In this document: one piece after another, positions 6,764 to 16,533 of the stretch
Position numbering within the stretch: position 1 is the stretch's first letter
Layout of the letters: each line of letters begins with the position of its first letter
The notes under the pieces: model-generated
Told to the model about the DNA's origin: nothing
Database searches by the model: none
What the model saw: only the letters and a program-made list of their open reading frames with translations
NCBI GenBank assembly: GCA_018660835.1
Contig: JABJJN010000007.1
Location: forward strand, 124,001 to 188,000
DNA: 64,000 nt
Direction of reading: 5' to 3'
DNA from: Gemmatimonadota bacterium
Lineage (GTDB): Bacteria; Latescibacterota; UBA2968; UBA8231
Made by a program: the position numbers and the translations under genes

Positions 6764-9709
6764 ATGCTGCAGCACCCCGGTTACACACGCAATCGCATCC
6801 GGCAACTGGTCGACAGACTCCAGGGGCGGATCTACCGCGACACGGTCGAAGTCGAGGATCTGCAAATCGCCGGCCCCGTCGATCGCATTCCCTACGAAGA
6901 GGCACAGCAACTCAACTATGAACCGGTGCAACTCGGGCAGCAGTTGGGACCGGCATGGGCCACCTTCTGGGTGCGAGGCAGCGTTCGTGTGCCCGCCGAC
7001 TGGGCGGGTCAACGGGTGGACCTGCTGTGGAAGAGTCACAGTGAAGCGACCTTGTGGCTCGATGGCCGTACGGTGGGTGGCCTGAATTCAGGTCGCAACG
7101 AGGTCGTACTGGTCAAGGAGGCCGCCGGGGGTGAGACTGCAACATTCCAGGTAGAGGTTGCGTGCAACGAGTTGTTCGGTCAGCAGGGACAGCACTACGA
7201 CAGCATCGAACCCTATGTCCTGGATCGTGTCGGGATCGGCCGTTTCGATCCGGTCGCCTGGGAGCTGTATTACGACATGCTCGTCCTCTCTGAACTTGAA
7301 CGCGAGCAGGACCTGTCCGGCGACTGGAAGGGTCGACTGCTCGCAGAGCTCAATCGAGCCGCTAATATTCTGGATGAAGAGGATGCGTCGACCTGGTCAG
7401 ACGCATTGGCCATCCTCAAGGATCTCTACAAGGTCGGCAATGGTGGCTACGTCCACGCCTTGAGTGCGATCGGTCACGCCCACATCGACACGGCTTGGCT
7501 GTGGCCCATTGGTGAGACGTGGCGCAAGTGTATGCGCACCTTCAGCACGGCCCTGTTGTACATGGAGGACTATCCGGAATACAAGTTTTCCTGCCCGCAG
7601 GCCGCCCAGTACGAAGCGATGCAGGAACGCAATCCGGAGTTGTATCGGCGGATGGCAGAGAAGGTCAGGACGGGTCAGTGGGTGCCGGTGGGTGGCACCT
7701 GGATCGAGCCGGACTGTAATGTGCCGTCTGGTGAAGCCCTGAATCGACAGTTCCTCTATGGCCAGCGTTTTTTCCAGAAAGAGTTCGGCATCACCTGTCG
7801 CGAATTCTGGAATCCGGATGTCTTCGGCTACAATGGCCAGCTGCCGCAGATCATGCGTCAGGCGGGGATCACGCGCTTCCTCACGCAGAAGCTGTCATGG
7901 AATGCCTTCAACAAGCCCGATCACCAGACCTTCATGTGGCAAGGCATCGATGGAAGTGAGGTGGTCACCCACTTCCCACCGGCCAACACGTACAATGCAG
8001 TAGCAACGGTGGAACAACTGCGCCACAATGTGAACGTATACAAGGACAGTGACCGGTCCGGTCAGAGTCTGTTGCTATACGGAATCGGCGATGGTGGCGG
8101 TGGGCCGACAAGAGACATGCTGGAACGCATTCGACGGGCCGAGGATCTGCAGGGCCTGCCGCAGACCACGAATCGCAACACGGAAGAATTCTGGGACCAG
8201 CTGGAAGCGGGTTTCACGGATCGTCCGGTGCGGGTCGGGGAGCTCTACTTCGAACTGCATCGTGGAACCTACACGACACAGGCGGCGACGAAGAAGGGCA
8301 ATCGCAAGGGCGAGTTCCTGCTCCATGACATTGAGTTTGCTGCCACCGTCGCCAACAGGCTTCACGGGACCGCCTACCCGAAGGATGAGCTGGACGTGTT
8401 GTGGAAATTGCTGCTCACCAACCAGTTCCACGATATCCTGCCAGGCTCTTCGATCACCCTCGTCTACGAAGACGCCGAGCGGGACTACGCACAGATCCAG
8501 CAGGAGGGTGGCGAGCTTCGGGCAGCGGCTATCGCCGCTCTTGGAGAGGGTGTAGCGAAGCCGCTGAATACGACGGGTTTCGATCGGGCTGAAGTCGTCG
8601 AAAATACCTCCGGTGAACTGGTCTACGCACAGGCGCCTGCCTATGGGGTAGGGACTATCGGTGCGCCACCTGACCAGGTGGTCGTGACCGAGTCGGGTGC
8701 AACTATCACGCTGGCGAATGACAGGGTCGCCGCCGTCCTGGCTGCTGACGGCACTCTCACGAGCCTGGTGGAAAAGGCCAGTGGTCGTCAGGTCATGGCC
8801 GAACCGGGCAATCAGTTTCTCACATATGTGGACAAACCGACTGCGTGGGATGCGTGGGATATCGATCCATGGGCTCTCGAAACCGTCAAAACCGGGGCCG
8901 GCGCTGAGTCGTGTGAGATCCTCACCCGATCACCGCTGCGCGGCGAGGTGGCCTTCACTCACAAGGTGGGCAAGAAGAGCTCGTTCAAGCAGGTCGTGCG
9001 GCTGGACGCCGGCAGTGGTCGACTCGAGTTCCACACCGAAGTCGACTGGCAGGAAGACGACACGATGCTGAAGGTCGCCTTCCCCGTTCAGGTGCGGTCT
9101 ATGGAAGCGACGTACGAGATGCAGTTCGGTCACACGTCGCGGCCCACCCACTACAACACGATGCATGACCTGGCCCGTTATGAAGTGCCCGGCCACAAGT
9201 GGGTTGATTTGTCAGAGCACGGCTTCGGTGTGTCGCTGTTGAGTGAGAGCAAGTATGGCTACCACACCTTCGACAATACCATGCACATCACCCTGCTGCG
9301 GGCGCCGAAGAAGCCGGATCCGATCGCCGATCGCGGCCAGCATACCTTCTCCTATGCCATCTATCCACATCAGGGCAGCTGGCAGGAGGCAGGTGTAATC
9401 GCCGAAGGCTTCAGCTTTAACGTGCCTCTCCAGTGGACGGGTGCAGATGCGACCAGCTGGTTCCGCAGCGACGATGCAGGATTGATTCTGGATACGGTTA
9501 AACGAGCCGAGGATTCAGAGTCCCTCGTATTGCGGCTGTACGAAGCGTACGGCGGCCGCGGGACGGCGCGAGTGAAGATCGGTCTGCCCTTCGAGGCGGC
9601 CGTGTCGTGCAATACTCTCGAAGAAGAGGGCGCCCCCCTTGTCGTCCAAGGGGACGAGATCATCGTTCCATATCGACCTCACCAGGTGATCAGTATTCTG
9701 GTGAAGTAG
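6764..9709 (+). CDS. Glycoside hydrolase family 38 alpha-mannosidase
   Basis: Retaining, zinc-dependent alpha-mannosidase of 981 residues, typical length for bacterial GH38. The catalytic domain carries the metal motif HAHIDTAWLWP (about 238-248) and the nucleophile Asp352 in FWNPDVFGYNGQLPQ. It is followed by IEPDCNV/GEALNRQFLYG-type conserved stretches and the C-terminal beta-sandwich domains (about 620-981). No signal peptide is seen, so a cytoplasmic role in trimming imported manno-oligosaccharides is likely. The start ATG has a purine-rich GAGAGTGAAGAG upstream. It is divergent from the ankyrin gene across 283 bases. Sponge- and algae-associated bacteria often carry such enzymes; substrate here is unknown. 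Confidence 0.95.
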   Translation: MLQHPGYTRNRIRQLVDRLQGRIYRDTVEVEDLQIAGPVDRIPYEEAQQLNYEPVQLGQQLGPAWATFWVRGSVRVPADWAGQRVDLLWKSHSEATLWLDGRTVGGLNSGRNEVVLVKEAAGGETATFQVEVACNELFGQQGQHYDSIEPYVLDRVGIGRFDPVAWELYYDMLVLSELEREQDLSGDWKGRLLAELNRAANILDEEDASTWSDALAILKDLYKVGNGGYVHALSAIGHAHIDTAWLWPIGETWRKCMRTFSTALLYMEDYPEYKFSCPQAAQYEAMQERNPELYRRMAEKVRTGQWVPVGGTWIEPDCNVPSGEALNRQFLYGQRFFQKEFGITCREFWNPDVFGYNGQLPQIMRQAGITRFLTQKLSWNAFNKPDHQTFMWQGIDGSEVVTHFPPANTYNAVATVEQLRHNVNVYKDSDRSGQSLLLYGIGDGGGGPTRDMLERIRRAEDLQGLPQTTNRNTEEFWDQLEAGFTDRPVRVGELYFELHRGTYTTQAATKKGNRKGEFLLHDIEFAATVANRLHGTAYPKDELDVLWKLLLTNQFHDILPGSSITLVYEDAERDYAQIQQEGGELRAAAIAALGEGVAKPLNTTGFDRAEVVENTSGELVYAQAPAYGVGTIGAPPDQVVVTESGATITLANDRVAAVLAADGTLTSLVEKASGRQVMAEPGNQFLTYVDKPTAWDAWDIDPWALETVKTGAGAESCEILTRSPLRGEVAFTHKVGKKSSFKQVVRLDAGSGRLEFHTEVDWQEDDTMLKVAFPVQVRSMEATYEMQFGHTSRPTHYNTMHDLARYEVPGHKWVDLSEHGFGVSLLSESKYGYHTFDNTMHITLLRAPKKPDPIADRGQHTFSYAIYPHQGSWQEAGVIAEGFSFNVPLQWTGADATSWFRSDDAGLILDTVKRAEDSESLVLRLYEAYGGRGTARVKIGLPFEAAVSCNTLEEEGAPLVVQGDEIIVPYRPHQVISILVK

Positions 9710-9903
9710 TAGATCCCCGTCGTAAGCCTTCGACTCTAGCCATGACGCTGTCCGCTCGCCGCCATCGTGGCTCGCCAATGGTGTCAGGGTTCTCTTCATC
9801 AATAGGTCTCATGTGTCTCGACTACCGTTGATCAGTACGGCGATCGCCGTATACATTGCGGTCATCGACAGAATGCTGGACGAAGCGGAGGCAGAATAGT
9901 GGC

Positions 9904-11070
9904 ATGAGCACCTTATCGATGATGTCAGGAATGATCGTACAGGCGTTGGGCCTGGTCGTGGCTGCTGTTCTTGTCTCCCACGGGAGTGTCTCCGCATCCC
10001 CTTCGAACACCAGCCCTGCTGAAGGAGATCAACCGATGAATGTCATGGTCGATGTCGTACCGGCGAAGCCGCATGATGGTACGACGCTCGCGTCGTCGAT
10101 GAGCCCACTGCTGCAGACCGTGGGTGAGCCCGAGTGGTCGATGGTACGTCTGCAGGGAGTCATGGGACACGCCTTCCAGTTCCAAATGGTCGCGGGTGGT
10201 GGCGGTGTCATGCACGACAATCTCGATTGGAGCCATGCCAAGGATATCATCCCCGAACTCGGTCAGTTTCAGGCCTTTGACGCCTCAAACAACAACCCCG
10301 TCGATGACCTGCCGTCGCTGAAGAAAGAAGCCCGAGACGCTGTGCTGGGTTCTCTGCAACGGGGTGTTCCCGTATTGGCGTGGCAGCCCATGAGTTTGGA
10401 GCAGAAGCAAGGCAAGGATCCGGCGAACCACGCGTATTGCTGGGGGTTGATCGTGGGCTACAATGACGCGGAGGAGACCTATACGATCCGCCATCCCTTT
10501 GTGCCTGTGGACTACACTGTGCGCTATGACGAGTTGGGCCCAGCGGACCCGGGCGGGTGGTTCGGCTTGCGGATCTGGAAGCAGCCGAGGACAAAACACA
10601 GCAGACAGCTGCATGTGACGGCGTTGCAAAATGCTCTGAGTTTCGCGCGCGGAACGATGTTCACGGATGAGAATTTCGTGCGTGCCGATGGCAGGCAAGC
10701 AGCGCCCTATGGTTTTGCCGCCTATGAAACCTGGCGCGATGCCTTCGAGTCGGACCAGGTGCCCCTGGGGCCAGGCCATCATCATGCTGAGGTGCTGCTG
10801 GATCGGCGCACAGCGGCAGCCGCCTACATGCGCGAACTCGTAGGTATCTTTCCCGAGGCGTCACAGGCGTTGGAGACTGCAGCGAGCCACTACGATCGCG
10901 AAGTAGAGATAGTTGAAGGTCTGCGCGAAATCATCCTTGATGCCCGCAAGAAGGAAGCAATGTCCGATGACGAGCGCGTCGAGGTTCGCCGACTGCTCGA
11001 CGAGGCGCTGGCGGCGGATCGGAGTGCGGTGGCTCAGATCGAGGCGGTGCTCAAGATCCTGGTGAACTAG
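9904..11070 (+). CDS. Exported papain-fold protein, BtrH/peptidase C39-like
   Basis: Unknown function, 388 residues from ATG 9904. A hydrophobic segment (IVQALGLVVAAVLVSHGSVS) followed by a Ser/Pro-rich stretch indicates a signal peptide or anchor. The core (about 60-230) resembles the BtrH N-terminal/C39-like cysteine-peptidase fold. It has a buried GVPVLAWQP strand and NHAYCWGLIVGYNDAEETYTI, in which the catalytic-type His (NHAY) and the GYD/GYN turn are visible. An obvious nucleophilic Cys at the usual N-terminal position is not seen. The C-terminal 150 residues are helical. It could be a non-catalytic relative of acyl- or peptide-processing enzymes. Confidence 0.6.
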   Translation: MSTLSMMSGMIVQALGLVVAAVLVSHGSVSASPSNTSPAEGDQPMNVMVDVVPAKPHDGTTLASSMSPLLQTVGEPEWSMVRLQGVMGHAFQFQMVAGGGGVMHDNLDWSHAKDIIPELGQFQAFDASNNNPVDDLPSLKKEARDAVLGSLQRGVPVLAWQPMSLEQKQGKDPANHAYCWGLIVGYNDAEETYTIRHPFVPVDYTVRYDELGPADPGGWFGLRIWKQPRTKHSRQLHVTALQNALSFARGTMFTDENFVRADGRQAAPYGFAAYETWRDAFESDQVPLGPGHHHAEVLLDRRTAAAAYMRELVGIFPEASQALETAASHYDREVEIVEGLREIILDARKKEAMSDDERVEVRRLLDEALAADRSAVAQIEAVLKILVN

Positions 11071-11147
11071 CTACCAGGCGTGCAAGACGGTGTCCGACCA
11101 AAGGGACCGTTTGGCCAGATCCGGCAGAGCGGAGAAGGGAACACTTA

Positions 11148-11492
11148 ATGGCTCAGTCAGTTGTTCTGAAGCACAAGGAGACAGGTCTCCTCCAGATCGC
11201 CTACATCGGCTGGAGCTGGACTACATTCGTGTTTGGCTTCTTTGTGCCTCTCTTCAGAGGGGACTTCAAGTGGGCGTTCCTCATGGTGGTCATCCACTTC
11301 ATCGCTGGCATGATCACATCTGGATTCGGCACCATACTCACCTGGATAATCTTCCCACTCTTCTACAACAAGTGGCATTCGAAGAGTCTGCTTGAGCGAG
11401 GCTTCGCGCCGTTCGATGAAGATTCTGCGGAGATTCTGACCAGGAGAGGTTTGCCGGTCGACTACGTGAAACCGGATGCGGATGAAGCGTAG
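11148..11492 (+). CDS. Small membrane protein, HrgC/DUF2628-like
   Basis: 114 residues; ATG preceded by GAAGGGA at a good distance. After a short polar start with KETG, the protein shows the pattern GWSWTTFVFGFFVPLFRGD, the hallmark of small HrgC/DUF2628-like membrane proteins. Two further hydrophobic segments follow (FLMVVIHFIAGMI and ILTWIIFPLFYNKW) before a polar C-terminal tail with two acidic clusters. Such proteins are integral inner-membrane proteins without a defined biochemical role. It lies 77 bases downstream of the BtrH-like gene on the same strand and may share its transcript. Confidence 0.7.
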   Translation: MAQSVVLKHKETGLLQIAYIGWSWTTFVFGFFVPLFRGDFKWAFLMVVIHFIAGMITSGFGTILTWIIFPLFYNKWHSKSLLERGFAPFDEDSAEILTRRGLPVDYVKPDADEA

Positions 11493-11515
11493 TAGTCAGC
11501 TGGGGAAACGCTAGC

Positions 11516-12490
11516 TCACAGAGTCACGGTTCGCTGTTCCCGTGCCGACAACGAGATCGCTTCGGCGATCTGCAGGTCCAGCAGCGCGTCGGCGGGCGGG
11601 TTGCGAGCCGCTGTGCGCAACTCGACGGCGTCCAGGAAAGCGTCGGCCTGGCGCACGAAGGCAGAAGGCTCTGCAACGAAGGATTGAGTTTCGCTCTGTG
11701 CCCCCCGGAATACGGTGAGGGTGCTGTCGTCGACCTGAATCCCGCCGGCGGAACAGATGAAGCGTGTCTCGGCGTCGGTCATCTTCTCAGGACGGATGTA
11801 AGAAGCAGTAGCTGAAAGAAAGGCGCCATTCTCGAAGCCGACGAGAGCAGCACAGGTCTCCTCCTGAACGCGCTCGGCTTCACCAAGGACACCGGCACTG
11901 GCAAGTGCTGAGACAACGGTGGGTGTTCCCAGAATCCAGCGGATGGCATTCAGATAACAGTAGCTCATGTGCGTCAAAGGCATGCCGCCACTCACGAGCT
12001 GGTCTGCGTACCAGCTACCCGCTGGCGCCCGCCACAGGGCCATCGTGACAGCCATGACGGGCTCCCCGAGTTCACGGCTTTGCACGAGGCGATGAATCTC
12101 TTCCCATGCGGCATCGTAGCGACGCTGGAAACCAGCTTCCAGGAGACAGCCGTTGTCGGCTGCCAGCTCGACGATGTGGGCACCTATCTGGCTGTTGACG
12201 GCAAGACTGCCACCGACGAATACGTCGTATCCAGAAGTCAGAGCCCAGATGGTGATCTCATCCTGTGGCATGTGCGGGACCTCGATGAGCACAGCATCCG
12301 GTTTCGTTTGGGCGATCTCGCGGTAGTTGTCGAAGGCGACGTTGCAACCCAGGTCTTCTGCGCAGTCACGGGCTGGTGCCAGGCGTCGAGATGCGACAGC
12401 ACAGATCTGCGCCCGTCCCGTGTCGAACAGGGCTTGACCCCGATGGTGTGCCATGCTGCCGGCGCCAATGATGGCGATTCGATGAGTCAA
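11516..12490 (-). CDS. Gfo/Idh/MocA family NAD(P)-dependent oxidoreductase
   Basis: 324-residue oxidoreductase with the N-terminal Rossmann motif IAIIGAGSMAHHRGQAL and the C-terminal alpha/beta dehydrogenase domain (ETCAALVGFENGAFLSATASY...). The second conserved motif normally reading EKP is here VGGSLAVNS, so the usual catalytic Lys is not evident; the enzyme may be divergent or inactive. The start is TTG at 12490-12488, overlapping the TGA of the upstream GNAT gene (TTGA). Substrate is probably a sugar, inositol or derivative, but it cannot be specified. Tight coupling to the GNAT gene suggests the two act on one pathway. Confidence 0.85.
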   Translation of the reverse strand: MTHRIAIIGAGSMAHHRGQALFDTGRAQICAVASRRLAPARDCAEDLGCNVAFDNYREIAQTKPDAVLIEVPHMPQDEITIWALTSGYDVFVGGSLAVNSQIGAHIVELAADNGCLLEAGFQRRYDAAWEEIHRLVQSRELGEPVMAVTMALWRAPAGSWYADQLVSGGMPLTHMSYCYLNAIRWILGTPTVVSALASAGVLGEAERVQEETCAALVGFENGAFLSATASYIRPEKMTDAETRFICSAGGIQVDDSTLTVFRGAQSETQSFVAEPSAFVRQADAFLDAVELRTAARNPPADALLDLQIAEAISLSAREQRTVTL

Positions 12491-12969
12491 TCCGAGGTCA
12501 GGCTGAGTTCGAGTTGGATCTCGTCGCGGATCGGTATACCGTGCTGCCCCGTGTCGGGTAGGGAAGGCTTGAGTTGTCGTATTTCCTGCACTGAGTCTCT
12601 GAAGACATCTCGAATGCGGAAGCCGACTTTCTGGTAGAAGGCCAGGGCGTTGACGTTGTCGTTTGTCGTGATGGCGACAATGGTTTTGCAGCCTGATGAG
12701 AGGGCAAGTTCCTTCGCTGCCTCGACAAGTGCACGACCGACGCCGGTCCCGCGTCTGAGGGAGTTGATCGTCACTATTTCCAATTGCTCGTCGTCGACGA
12801 GGTAGGTGAGTAGGCCTGCTGCGGCATCGTCGAGTCTGGCGACGAAGCCTGACAGTTTGGATACATCGAGCAGCTCTGCTCGGCGCGCAATGGCCGTGGA
12901 TCCCCAGCTTGATCTGAGTGTGATCTCCATCCAGTCGCGATCTCTGTCCTCAATCGGGTGGACTACCAT
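12487..12969 (-). CDS. GNAT N-acetyltransferase
   Basis: About 160 residues from ATG 12969; the open frame extends further upstream but the extra residues look non-coding. The GNAT core is clear: LEIVTINSLRRGTGVGRALV (the acetyl-CoA loop R-R-G-T-G-V-G) and KTIVAITTNDNVNALAFYQKVGFR with the terminal Tyr/Phe motif. The C-terminus DVFRDSVQEIRQLKPSLP...GIPIRDEIQLEL is the pattern of a common subclass of unknown specificity. It overlaps the oxidoreductase gene by TTGA. Confidence 0.85.
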   Translation of the reverse strand: MVVHPIEDRDRDWMEITLRSSWGSTAIARRAELLDVSKLSGFVARLDDAAAGLLTYLVDDEQLEIVTINSLRRGTGVGRALVEAAKELALSSGCKTIVAITTNDNVNALAFYQKVGFRIRDVFRDSVQEIRQLKPSLPDTGQHGIPIRDEIQLELSLTSD

Positions 12970-13165
12970 AGGTTGCCAATCAGCTGGGGATGGGTGGATA
13001 CTGACCGTGCCTAAGCCAGAAATACTGCAACGAGAGCAACTCCGCAACGAGAAATGGAACGGGGCTCTGTGCGAGACCGGGTGAGCGTGGAGAGCCGGCT
13101 GGACCAGTCGAAGGGGCTGCTGCAGCACCGCGCGCTGCTTTGAATCCTAGTCGCTGTCCGCCGCA

Positions 13166-13708
13166 TCAGCGATTGTCTGTTTGTGATCCGTAATTGTCCT
13201 GGATGCGAGTGGCAGCTTCTTCCGGCGACACAGTCGAGTTATCGATGACCATTGATTCAACTCCAGGGATCGGCGTCCAGAAGTCCTGAGCGACTACACG
13301 CTTGAGCTTCTCCACAGTGTGGATTTTCCTGAAACGAAGGCGAGACTCACCGACAACTCTTCCCTCCAACACCTGAGGCGAAGCCGTCAACTGCACAAAG
13401 TGGACGTGGCCATCGTGACTCTCGACGCGCTCAACGATGGATCCGACAAAGTCCAGATCCACGGGGTGCAGGTAACAGAAGGTGAAAATCAGTCCCGTCA
13501 GTCCTTCCGTCGCCGCCGTCTCGATTGCGTCCAGGCGGAGTTTCTCGAGGAGAGGTTGAAAGGCAGGGTGGTCGCGAGAAAAGAGAGGTCGAACCAGATC
13601 GACGGTGAGGTGGTTGTGGAATACACCATAGCCAGATCTCGCCGAGAGCTCTTCTGCGACGGTGAGTTTGCCAACTGCTGGTGGTCCGTAGATGAATATC
13701 AGATCCAT
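13166..13708 (-). CDS. P-loop kinase-like ATPase (AAA_33/shikimate-kinase-like)
   Basis: 180-residue P-loop protein beginning MDLIFIYGPPAVGKLTVAEEL; the Walker A is GPPAVGKLT. I prefer ATG 13708 because AGGAGG lies 9 bases before it, whereas the in-frame ATG at 13717 directly abuts AGGAGG. Further kinase-like features are HLTVDLVRPLF, a LIFTFCYLH strand and the lid RVVGESRLRFRKIHT. The family resembles small-molecule or nucleoside kinases of unknown substrate. It is isolated between the GNAT pair and the ABC operon, separated from the latter by about 33 bases on the same strand. Confidence 0.75.
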   Translation of the reverse strand: MDLIFIYGPPAVGKLTVAEELSARSGYGVFHNHLTVDLVRPLFSRDHPAFQPLLEKLRLDAIETAATEGLTGLIFTFCYLHPVDLDFVGSIVERVESHDGHVHFVQLTASPQVLEGRVVGESRLRFRKIHTVEKLKRVVAQDFWTPIPGVESMVIDNSTVSPEEAATRIQDNYGSQTDNR

Positions 13709-13741
13709 GTTCGCCATCCTCCTGTGACAACGATGAGCTTC

Positions 13742-15247
13742 TCACACCAGGTCGGTGCTCCTGGAATGTCGCTGGAGTTTTGCATAGAAAGCGTACTGAA
13801 TCGCAAAGGCAGCGACTGCGGCGGCCAACAGATGCTGTGCTACGGGCCAATGAACCTGTTGTGTCCACTGCCAACTCCCCGCAGCAACAAGCACCGCGAG
13901 TCCGATGCTGAGCACAAAGTCCAAGGACTTCTGCAGCACCAGGCTTCCCCTTGCCTTGACCCTCGGGCGGTGGCAGATCAGATACACCTGAAAAGCGGGC
14001 AAGATCAGCATCAGAAACACCAAAGGGGTGATCGCCGCAGGTATCGACAGCCACTCAATATGTCCGCGCAGGACGACGCCGCTGATGACAACCACCGCGT
14101 AGAAGGCCAACAGGCAAAGCACCGCATACCTCAGGTTGGCGCGGAAGCAATACCAGAAGTTGACCTGCCCTTGCTGGCGCCGTGCCAAGGGGTACAGGAA
14201 TCTTGGTCGCAGGTCGGCCACGCGCTCGCAGGTGCGATCCACCATCGTGGCACAATTCAGACCACACAGGACGATGAAGAAACTCAGGAAGAGCCAGAGA
14301 ATGGGTCGTTTTAGGACGACTGTTCCGGCATCTACGTCGGGGAATTGTGTAAGTGTGAGCAGGCCATCAGACCAGGCCAGCAAAGTTGCAGCAAGAGTTG
14401 GTCTACCCCAGACACCGACGCTGGCGAGGAATGCACAGGTTGCCAGAGATATCCCGATTGCTTTCAGTGGCCAATTGTAGACGCCAAGACGCGAGTCGCC
14501 GCCGTCTTCGTGTTCGAGGGCGCGCACCCAACTTGCCGTGCCTTTACCCAGGTGACCTTGAGGCCACAGCGATTCTCGTGGCGCGATCAGTCCGAAGCCT
14601 CGACTCGGACGGGAATCGGGGTCGGGGGAGAAGCCGCTTGTCAGGGAGCGCCCCTGGCCACTGGTCAGCTGTCGGTGGCGGTCAGGCCTGAACGTTCCGC
14701 GCAAAATCACCGCTGAACCTGCCAGCGCCAGCCCACCGATGAGAAGTGGATGTGTGCTGCCCCAATCCGCCAGCGGATTTGTCAGTACAGTTCCAAGTGC
14801 AACGAGGCCGAATCGCGTTTCCGTCAGGCTCTCTCCTGCACCGACCTGAGCACGAATCATCAGCACATACACCAACGCCGCCAGTGCCATGGCAGACGGC
14901 AACGGAACGCCGCCGCCCAATGAGTGGTGCAACCAGGTTGCCGCTCCTGCGACGATGATGCCACACGCTGTTGTGGCTCGCGAAAATTTGATGCGGATGT
15001 TCGGAAGGGTCCACGAGAAGCGCCCATTCTGTACCTCGACGATGGTGACGCCCACAAGAAAACCGACCAGTAGTGGCAAGGAGACCAGAAAGGCATTGGC
15101 ATTCTGTGGAAAGTACCATCTTACGAGTCCCAGTTCGGTGAACTTGCTCGCCGCAGTGTGCACGCCGAGCAAGACTGGCAACCAGAAGACGAGGACGAAG
15201 ACAAGGGCGGAGCGGCCGTACAGAGCCGTAAAGAAGCGAAGGTTCAT
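13742..15247 (-). CDS. ABC transporter permease-like integral membrane protein
   Basis: 501 residues with about 12 hydrophobic segments in two blocks (roughly 10-190 and 250-495) separated by a polar linker rich in Ser/Arg/Pro (about 195-250). It is the membrane partner of the ATPase upstream, with which it overlaps by ATGA. No close family was recognised beyond the GntR-ABC-permease layout. In characterised YtrA-type operons such transporters respond to cell-wall antibiotics or envelope stress; that role here is an inference. Confidence 0.8.
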   Translation of the reverse strand: MNLRFFTALYGRSALVFVLVFWLPVLLGVHTAASKFTELGLVRWYFPQNANAFLVSLPLLVGFLVGVTIVEVQNGRFSWTLPNIRIKFSRATTACGIIVAGAATWLHHSLGGGVPLPSAMALAALVYVLMIRAQVGAGESLTETRFGLVALGTVLTNPLADWGSTHPLLIGGLALAGSAVILRGTFRPDRHRQLTSGQGRSLTSGFSPDPDSRPSRGFGLIAPRESLWPQGHLGKGTASWVRALEHEDGGDSRLGVYNWPLKAIGISLATCAFLASVGVWGRPTLAATLLAWSDGLLTLTQFPDVDAGTVVLKRPILWLFLSFFIVLCGLNCATMVDRTCERVADLRPRFLYPLARRQQGQVNFWYCFRANLRYAVLCLLAFYAVVVISGVVLRGHIEWLSIPAAITPLVFLMLILPAFQVYLICHRPRVKARGSLVLQKSLDFVLSIGLAVLVAAGSWQWTQQVHWPVAQHLLAAAVAAFAIQYAFYAKLQRHSRSTDLV

Positions 15248-16134
15248 TGGTCTGAATCCACTAATAGTGGAAAGATTCGTTCCAGATTGAGTGAACCTGC
15301 TGCTATATCTACGCGGTGCTTCGCTTTGAATGAATCGAGTTCGCCACCCGCTCCGTCGACGAGCAAATGCGCCTGTGTGGGGGAGCCCTGCTGGTCACGT
15401 ACAAAGGTCTCATCAAAGTGCTCAGGCAGGGTCCCGTCGGTGGGTGTCACGATCCACTCGGAGAAGCGCTCCTGTAGATCGTCGAGGCTGGAATCGACAC
15501 CGATGCGACCGCGATCGAGGAAAACAATCCAGTCGACGATCTGTTCCACGTCGCGCAGAATGTGTGAGGAGATCACGATCGTGCAGTGATCTTCGCGCAG
15601 CAGATCGAGGAGGAATTCCAACAGCCGTTGACGGGCGATTGGATCGAGGGCACTGACGGGTTCGTCCAGGACCAATACGTCGGGATGGTGACACACGGCG
15701 AGAATCAGACCCAACTTCTGGGCGTCTCCCGTGCTCAACGTGCCGACCCGAGCCTTTGGGTCGAGTTGAAGCTGCTCGAGCAGATGACATTGCCGATCTG
15801 CATCCCACACTGGATAGAAAGAGGCGACGTATCGCAGGTGCTGCTGCACGGTCATCCACTCGAGAAATCGATTCTCCTGGTAGACGATGCCGATTCGACC
15901 CAACTCATCCGGGCCCAGATCTGCGGCACTCTGGCCGAGGGTGGTGCTGGACCCTTGAGTGGGCAGGGCCAGGCCCACGAGGTGGTGGAGGAGTGTGGTC
16001 TTGCCACTGCCATTGCGGCCAATGAGTCCTACGACATGCTGCTCAGGTATCGTGAGGGATACATCATCCAGTGCCGTGGCATCGCCAAAGCGTTTGGTTA
16101 CACCCTTTAACTCGAAGACGCAGGACATGGTCAC
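15244..16134 (-). CDS. ABC transporter ATP-binding protein
   Basis: 296-residue nucleotide-binding subunit. Walker A is GRNGSGKTT and the Walker B region is VLVLDEPVSALDP. The signature loop is LSTGDAQKLGLILAVC, a divergent form of LSGGQ that is usual in YtrB/BcrA-like drug-type ATPases. It starts at GTG 16134, overlapping the GntR stop (GTGA), and ends overlapping the permease start (ATGA). The C-terminal 80 residues form the extra domain often found in this class. It is the energy source of the putative exporter or sensor complex. Confidence 0.93.
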   Translation of the reverse strand: MTMSCVFELKGVTKRFGDATALDDVSLTIPEQHVVGLIGRNGSGKTTLLHHLVGLALPTQGSSTTLGQSAADLGPDELGRIGIVYQENRFLEWMTVQQHLRYVASFYPVWDADRQCHLLEQLQLDPKARVGTLSTGDAQKLGLILAVCHHPDVLVLDEPVSALDPIARQRLLEFLLDLLREDHCTIVISSHILRDVEQIVDWIVFLDRGRIGVDSSLDDLQERFSEWIVTPTDGTLPEHFDETFVRDQQGSPTQAHLLVDGAGGELDSFKAKHRVDIAAGSLNLERIFPLLVDSDQ

Positions 16135-16511
16135 TTTCCCTTTTCTCTCAGCATGGTGCGAAGCAGGTTCAAAGCCTCTTCTTCGTCGATGTCCAACTGG
16201 CGAATCACCGTGATGGTCGAGGCCAGGCTACTGCGCAACAGCTCGGTGCGGCTCACCTTCAGTTCTCTCTGACGCAGCTGTCGGACGACGAGGGGCTTGC
16301 CGGGTCGGCGCTCGACAACGCCTTCCTTCTCAAGGAATCCGTAGGCCTTGCTGATGGTCATTGGATTCACGCCAAGCTGTGCGGACAGTGTCCGTGTCGG
16401 CGGTAGTTCGTCGCCTGGCTGCAGAACGCCACTGGCCACCTGGAACGTCACCTGGTCCATGACCTGGCGAAATACAGGAACGCCGCTGTGCGGATCGACG
16501 ACGATGATCAA
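16131..16511 (-). CDS. GntR-family repressor, YtrA subfamily
   Basis: 126-residue regulator with an N-terminal winged helix (DELPPTRTLSAQLGVNPMTI then SKAYGFLEKEGVVERRPG) and a short C-terminal helical dimer domain, the YtrA subfamily layout. The start is TTG 16511-16509 with GAGGA 8 bases upstream. It is the first gene of the operon. An inverted repeat over its -35 box (16548-16573) is the likely autoregulatory operator. The ligand that releases it is unknown. Confidence 0.92.
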   Translation of the reverse strand: MIIVVDPHSGVPVFRQVMDQVTFQVASGVLQPGDELPPTRTLSAQLGVNPMTISKAYGFLEKEGVVERRPGKPLVVRQLRQRELKVSRTELLRSSLASTITVIRQLDIDEEEALNLLRTMLREKGK

Positions 16512-16533
16512 CTTAGATTCCTCATGATGGGCT

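Noticed and set aside
6509..7039. 176-codon minus-strand frame across the ankyrin/mannosidase gap
   Set aside because: It overlaps the mannosidase N-terminus and has no recognisable domain.
13319..14314. 331-codon plus-strand open frame
   Set aside because: It is antisense to the P-loop kinase and the ABC permease, which have clear motifs and membrane helices; its translation is rich in Arg/Gln/His with no domain.
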